From Glycine soja (taxonomy: Eukaryota > Streptophyta > Magnoliopsida > Fabales > Fabaceae), in assembly GCF_004193775.1 (NCBI RefSeq), contig NC_041021.1:6086001-6150000 (forward strand): a stretch of 64,000 nt of DNA. The letters run 5' to 3'. The position numbers and the translations under genes are program-made. The first letter of the stretch is position 1. The number at the start of each line of letters is the position of its first letter. Positions 58,854 to 64,000 of the stretch are shown piece after piece. The notes under the pieces are model-generated. The model saw only the letters and a list, made by a program, of their open reading frames with translations. It did no database searches and was not told the DNA's origin.

Positions 58854-59738
58854 TGGTAAGGGTTGCTCCTTGCGTTCAAGACCAAGGATAATCTCCCGGG
58901 GAAAGAAGGAAAACAAAAGCAAGCTTGGTGAATTTTCTCTACCTTTATTCAGTGCACTGTTGCCTTTTTAAATACATGCAACTTGGAAGTTAACATAATA
59001 ACCACTACATTGAAGTTAATATGATAACCACTACATGCCACTACATGCTATAATAACCACTACATTAACTACTTCTAGAATGATAACTGCCATAAGTGGG
59101 ACCGGAGATTGGCAGCCAAGAGGGGGTCGAAGGAGAGTGTCTGGTGCTTGTTAACGAGAAGGTGGGAAGCTGCCATGGGAAGGGAAGGTGGCGTGGTTTC
59201 TGCTGTTGGTGGAGGTGGCTTGGTTTCTACTGGTGATGGTGGCTTAGCAGAGGAAGAAGATGGGTTGGTTACCTTGGGAAGCAGAGGCGGCATGGATGGT
59301 GACTTTGTAGAGGCAGAAAATGGAGAAGGTTGTCTGGGTACCATGGTATTCAATATCCGGAGAATGACATCAAGTTTGGAAGCCATGGAAGTTTGGGCTG
59401 CAGCGAGTTTGGCCATGGCGGCCTCGAGGCGATCCACGCAGGCGGCGGAAAGTTTAGTGTCCGCCATTGAAGAGCAGACCAAATGGTAAGGGCTGCTCCT
59501 TGCGTTCGAGACCAAGGATAATCTCCCGGGGAAAGAAGGAAAACAAAATCAAGCTTGGAGAATTTTCTCTACCTTTATTTAGTGCACTATTGCCTTTTTA
59601 AATACATGCAACTTGGAAGTTAACATAATAACCACTACATGGAAGTTAATATGATAACCACTACATGCCACTACATGCTACAATAACCACTACATTAACT
59701 ACTTCTAGAATGATAACTACCCCTATGGCAGTTTCCAT
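58854..59738 (-). mobile_element. TRIM-like LTR element, copy 2
   Basis: Left repeat 58,854 to about 59,094, right repeat 59,484 to about 59,730. The left repeat is shortened at its end (gataactgccata rather than gataactacccctatgg). Interior about 390 bp with the gag-like ORF on the minus strand. Confidence 0.7.
59075..59467 (-). CDS. Gag-like N-terminal ORF, copy 2 (open)
   Basis: 130 codons from the ATG at 59,465-59,467: MADTKLSAACVDRLEAAMAK, a predicted helix, then a long Pro/Ser/Thr-rich region (PPSPVETKPPPPTAETTPPS), then FDPLLAANLRSHLW, running into the left LTR to a stop at 59,075. Resembles only the first part of a plant gypsy gag. Unlike copy 1 there is no internal stop. Without capsid, nucleocapsid or pol it cannot act alone. 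It may simply be young remnant sequence. Confidence 0.5.
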   Translation of the reverse strand: MADTKLSAACVDRLEAAMAKLAAAQTSMASKLDVILRILNTMVPRQPSPFSASTKSPSMPPLLPKVTNPSSSSAKPPSPVETKPPPPTAETTPPSLPMAASHLLVNKHQTLSFDPLLAANLRSHLWQLSF

Positions 59739-60336
59739 GGCAAAGCATCTTTTTCCTAACAGCGAGCTAGTGTTGTAAGAGTAAAACTAAGTATTAGTCT
59801 GACTAAGAGTAAACCCTAAGATATTGGTGAAGATGAACTAGTGTAGTAAGTTTGTATAAGGGATAAGTTTGACGCAATATCTTATGATTTGATGAATGTA
59901 GACCTAACCATAGAAGTAGTAAAGTTTGATAAATACAAAAGATAAAGCCATGAGACAAAAATGAACGATAGAGTGGTCAGATAGAAGAGTCTATCCCAAT
60001 TGTAGAGTCTTTAGAGCACTCACTGAGATATTATGTCTTACCCCTTTAAGTTTCAATCTTTTCAGGAAATAAGTGATGGTGTGTGTTGTGGAGCATGAAG
60101 TCTTGTTGTGGATAACAAAGTCTAGTTATGTTTTATGATTATATGTACTGTATTTTATATGATGTATAAGACCCTTGTTACAAGGGAGGATTTTTATTTA
60201 TCAATATTATAATTAAGTTCTAATTTGGATATCTATTTTTTAGCTTTCGCATGATAACATCGTATAAATATTTTAAATTTTCACATTCTAGAAAATAAGC
60301 ATAATTACCCTAATACCCTTAGGGTGTTACATTTAG
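59739..60336 (+). mobile_element. 5' LTR-side sequence of the deleted LTR retrotransposon, copy 2
   Basis: Counterpart of 24,879-25,481, ending agggtgttac just before the primer site. Confidence 0.45.
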
Positions 60337-60348
60337 TGGTATCAGAGC
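60337..60348 (+). other. Primer-binding site, copy 2
   Basis: tggtatcagagc, identical to 25,482-25,493. Confidence 0.8.
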
Positions 60349-61805
60349 ATGTCAAACCTTTCGACTTGTGAGTTATGTGTCTTTCATGTTTTCCCATGCG
60401 TGCTCTATGAAAATGTTTGACATTTTTTGGAGTATGTTTTCCCCAACCCTAGAGTGCGTAATTCAGGTTACTACTATATTTAAGCAACATGCTCCACCAT
60501 GTCAACAAGAAATTATGTTTAAGAGTTTAAGAACCCCTTTCATTCATAGGATTTTGATCATTTAGAAAAAGTTAGAAGGAGAATAAGAATCTAGTTAGAC
60601 ATCAGATTTAATACATAAGGAGTAGTGGGAGATGGATGTGTGTAGTAGGACGATGGCTTGATCTTGATTTTTGAGGATGAAAATCATTTAAGGGTGGGGG
60701 GGGGGGGGGGGGGGGGTAGAATTGTAACATCCCACACTTTGTAAATATTTTTTATATTATTGGTTTTGTCCTACGCATGTACTTGTCCTGTGATAGTGTG
60801 TGTTCCTATACGCGTGTGTATTTTTGTGTATTTTGTGTTCGCTAGAATTTCCATGCCAAATTTCTTTCTTTAAACTCTTTACATTTTATGTAGATGACTT
60901 TAATTTTGGTTACTCATATATTTTAAATATTTTAGTCTATTACATTTACTAAAAATTATCCATTTATTGTATAAGTCCCTATGGAGATGATGTATTACTT
61001 ACTACTATGTTACTTGAGCGATTTTACTTTTGCCAAAATCCCAACACACACTTTGTTGAGACACATAATTTTACATTTTTATAATTTTCAGATTAAGGGT
61101 TTTCTCTCTTCTTTCTCCTTTCTTCTTCTTCTTCTTCTTCCTCTTCTCCCTTTCTCCTTTCTTCTACATTTTCCTGGTTTGATTCCTTTAATAGAGGGCT
61201 AATTTCATTTTCAACTCAAGGATTTTGAGGAGGATGGTAAAATTTGAGTTCCCCTTTTCTTTTCGAATATGTGTTATCTTCCATTTCTAATTTCAGTTTC
61301 TGAATTTAATTCATGGACATGAATATGATTAGATTTTAGAAATTGGATTAAAATTAAGATTGATTAATCCAAATTCGGTGATCGATTGATTGCTTGAGTC
61401 ATTGCAATTTTGTGTCTGAATTCATTAAAATTAGTAAATGTGATTGCGTTTCATTTTCATCAATGTATGTGAGATGATCCTATTAATTCATATTGAAAAT
61501 CTATGTTCATGATTTTTATTTCATTGAAGGAACTATGATAATTTTACCTCAGAATTGAATCCTTGAGTTGATCATTCCCTAAATCTAGTTTCTTCATCTT
61601 AATTCTATTTTGTTAAATTCGAATTAGGAATTGATCAATTGTGTTCCTAAAACACTGTTTAGGTTATGCCTTGTATTGCAATTCTAATTGGGGAACCTAG
61701 TGATATAGAAACTAGTTCCCTAATTAGAATTATACACTAGGTCACATAACAAATGTGTGATTAGAGGATCATTCACTGAAAATACCATTTTTTTAATGTA
61801 GGAAT
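60349..61805 (+). mobile_element. Deleted LTR retrotransposon interior, PPT and 3' LTR, copy 2
   Basis: Same order as 25,494-26,950. The G-run at the polypurine tract (60,696-60,716) is 21 bases against 13 in copy 1; the 3' LTR begins tgtaacatccc at 60,723. The CTT microsatellite near 61,122 is shorter than in copy 1. Confidence 0.6.
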
Positions 61806-61870
61806 AAAAACCTATATAGTGTCTCCTTTGAGAAACTTCCTAGCTAGTCATGCTTCATGACATCAGAATA

Positions 61871-62645
61871 TGATAGATGGATTTGGCATAGAAAGGTAAC
61901 ACATATTAACATGAAAACCATACTAAGTTATCAATGTTAGAACTGGTTATAGGGTTGCCTAAAAATAAATTTGAGAAAGATAATTTTTTTGTGGTCTGTG
62001 TTAGAGGAATGCAAACACATGCTAGTTTTCATAGTAAGTATATAGCATCAACCACTAAACCACTAGAACTTTTGCACATGGATCTCTTTGGATCTACTAA
62101 GACACTTACCTTAGGAGGAACAATATATAGAATTTTGTAATAGTGGATGATTACTCTAGGAACACATGGATTTTGTTTCTCTATACAAAAGACAAGGCAT
62201 TTAAAGCCTTTAGAAGCTTCTTTAGAAAGGTAGAAAAGAGAGAGGTTCTAAATTATTTTAGTGATAAGTGACCATGAGGAGAACTAGAGAATTCCTCTTA
62301 TAGCACTTTCTTTCACAAAGAAGGTATTTTTTGTAACTTCTCATGTCTTAGGATTCCACAACAAAATGAAGTAGTTGAAAGAAAGAACAAACCCTTAGAG
62401 AAATGGACAAAGCACTTATAAATGACTCTAGCATTGAAAAATATTTTTTGGCTGAAGCTATAAGCCCCTCTTGTTATATATTGAACAATGTATCAATCAA
62501 AAGCATTATGAACAAAATACCATGAGTAATAGAAAGGGAGTATACAAAATATATCCTACTTTCATGTCTTTGGAAGTGATGAATGTTTTATTCGAAATAA
62601 CAAAGAAAATATTGGAATATTTGATTTAACATCTAGATTAAGTTA
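61871..62645 (+). pseudogene. Copia integrase fragment, copy 2
   Basis: Counterpart of 27,016-27,790 with the same frame breaks (for example LELLHMDLFGSTKTLTLGG then RIL and a stop), so the element was already dead before the duplication. Confidence 0.8.
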
Positions 62646-62913
62646 CTAGTGAAAACATACATTTTAGAAAGACTTTTTTAAATGGTTATATGAAAACCAT
62701 TTTTAAAATGTTGTAAGAAAATCAATCTAAAAAATTGTTTCAAGATTGGATAAAAGTTAAACCGATCTAAAAGATTATCTTTCTACATCAATTCACTTTT
62801 TAACCATTTTAAATAGTTTTTTTATAGATAACTTGAAATTAAAACCATTTTAGAAAATCATCCCCACCCCTCAAAAATAAAATGTGCTCCTATCCTATCT
62901 TTTTCCTGCTTAT

Positions 62914-63045
62914 GGTGTGTTTGGTTTAGAGGATAAAAATAAAAGAGAAAATTTTTAATTAAAGTAGAGTATAAAAGTAGTGGGTCCCACTAAAAAGTAA
63001 AAAATTTCTCTTCAATGTTCTTCTCATCTTTACTTCCAAACACAC
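62914..63045. mobile_element. Short foldback MITE, copy 2
   Basis: gtgtgtttgg / ccaaacacac ends with the gtgggtcccac centre, as at 28,060-28,191. Confidence 0.6.
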
Positions 63046-64000
63046 TCTTAGAGTTTTCATTCCCCCAAACCGAAATCGTTGTTTTCCTTGCTACACCTCA
63101 AGCCAACATTTGTCTGCACTGCCATCATTGTCACATTGTGATATTATGTTCTTCTCCAAAAGCCTACCATGCTCCCTCTCCAAACGCAATCTTCTTTTCT
63201 TCTTATTTTTGTGAATTAGGGTTTCTATTCTTTTCTTCTTTCTTTGTGTGAATCTGTATTCTTTTCTTTTGATTTTTTTGGTATGATCGACAATGGCTGC
63301 AAAATGAATGTCTTTCTTGAGTTAGTTTGGGTATTGAATAGCATGATTCTGCTTTATGATTCTACTTCTTCCCATGTCTTGTTCGAGGCTCATGGTTTCG
63401 ATGAAAATCATTAAAACATTGAGGGATTTGGAACTTTGCACACATACCCATTATAGGTAAACACATGTAAAAGATAAAGAGGAGAGAAAGAGGGTTCACC
63501 ATCTAATAATAGAGTCACGGACTAAAGGAAGAGGGAAGAACACTTGTCTTGAAGGGAGTCCAAGTCCCATTCTTGAAAAAGCTCCTTGTGGGTGGAGGAG
63601 AACACGAGACAAGGTTTTTAAAAGAAGAGGAGAAAGAGGGCTCTAGGTTTCATGAGAGAAAAGATGAGAATGACTTTTTTGGTACAAAGGATTCTCATAA
63701 AAAAGGGATGGAAAATGAAATGGGATCTCCTCACCAAAGTCCGGTCCAAACCAAAGTCCCATACAACAATACTCATCTGTCTTAAAAATCTAGAACATCA
63801 TCCACTTAATTTATATTTTCAACAACATAAAATAACTTTAATTATTCTTTCAATTTAATTAAAACGGCTTAATAATGTGATTAAGATGAGATATTAATAT
63901 ATTGGCTTGGGTAAGGGGTTCATAACAATTCTTTGGCTACTTCTTTATCACCATTATGTTGGTTGATCAAGGTACATCTTGTACCGACTTTGTTGACAGA
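63046..64000. other. No gene seen, copy 2 to window end
   Basis: Counterpart of 28,192-29,145. The 78-codon frame at 63,549-63,785 is unchanged from copy 1 but unsupported as a gene. Confidence 0.45.

Larger units (their letters stand above)
45514..64000 (+). repeat. Segmental duplication, copy 2
   Basis: Direct repeat of 14,489-29,145 and open at the window end. Compared with copy 1 it keeps 50,001-54,169 (AHL 3' half, flank, CACTA-like end, hAT C-terminus), lacks one 337-bp unit, and has longer TA (46,614-46,646; 55,891-55,933) and G (60,696-60,716) runs. The left border coincides with the outer LTR end of the gypsy element. Confidence 0.95.

Overview
This is plant nuclear DNA: AT-rich and packed with nested transposable elements, with one intact-looking host gene. 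The mix suggests a legume, most likely soybean (Glycine): CACTA elements with aacatcggtt/aaccgatgtt subterminal hairpins, L1-type LINEs with zf-RVT tails, copia and gypsy remnants, and LTR-like segments starting TGTAACATCC. The genus is inferred; only plant origin is firm. Sequence identity could not be measured here.

Layout. (1) 1-12,908 reads as the right part of a large CACTA transposon. A TNP2-like transposase pseudogene runs leftward off the window edge. The right end at 12,908 carries six hairpin repeats and a CACTA terminus, and it abuts copia reverse-transcriptase coding sequence, so the CACTA element sits inside a copia element. The CACTA body holds a DUF761-type gene fragment, a dead near-full-length LINE, a PPR gene fragment and several LINE tails. 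(2) 12,909-14,333 is copia RT/RNase H remnant and LTR-like sequence. (3) 14,489 to about 29,145 and 45,514 to 64,000 are two direct copies of one segment, separated by 16.4 kb. In order, each copy holds a repeated gag-like module, an LTR-like tract, a LINE ORF1/ORF2 remnant, an AHL (AT-hook/PPC) gene, a hAT-type transposase pseudogene, a long-TIR MITE, a small LTR element with a gag fragment, a deleted LTR retrotransposon, a copia integrase fragment and a short MITE. (4) 29,146-45,513 separates the copies. It holds two foldback elements, a CACTA-like element with a PQQ-repeat gene fragment, a tandem array of about 420 bp, a beta-glucosidase (GH1) gene fragment, an LTR-like tract, a 34-bp minisatellite, and a gypsy retrotransposon rearranged into a large inverted repeat.

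Host gene content. Only the AHL gene at 49,665-50,384 looks intact (239 aa). Its duplicate at 18,981-19,316 has a stop at codon 19 and has lost the rest of the PPC domain to a 4.17-kb deletion that also took the 3' flank, a CACTA-like end and the C-terminal half of the hAT transposase. The intact copy has a His-Gly-Arg-Pro AT-hook core instead of Arg-Gly-Arg-Pro, and Gly-Pro-Phe-Thr-Leu-Leu where clade-A AHL proteins usually have GRFEIL.

No operon, CRISPR array, rRNA or convincing tRNA was seen, and no clearly new biological system. The most unusual structures are the asymmetric segmental duplication, the inverted gypsy element, the nested CACTA-in-copia arrangement and the repeated capture of host exons by DNA transposons.
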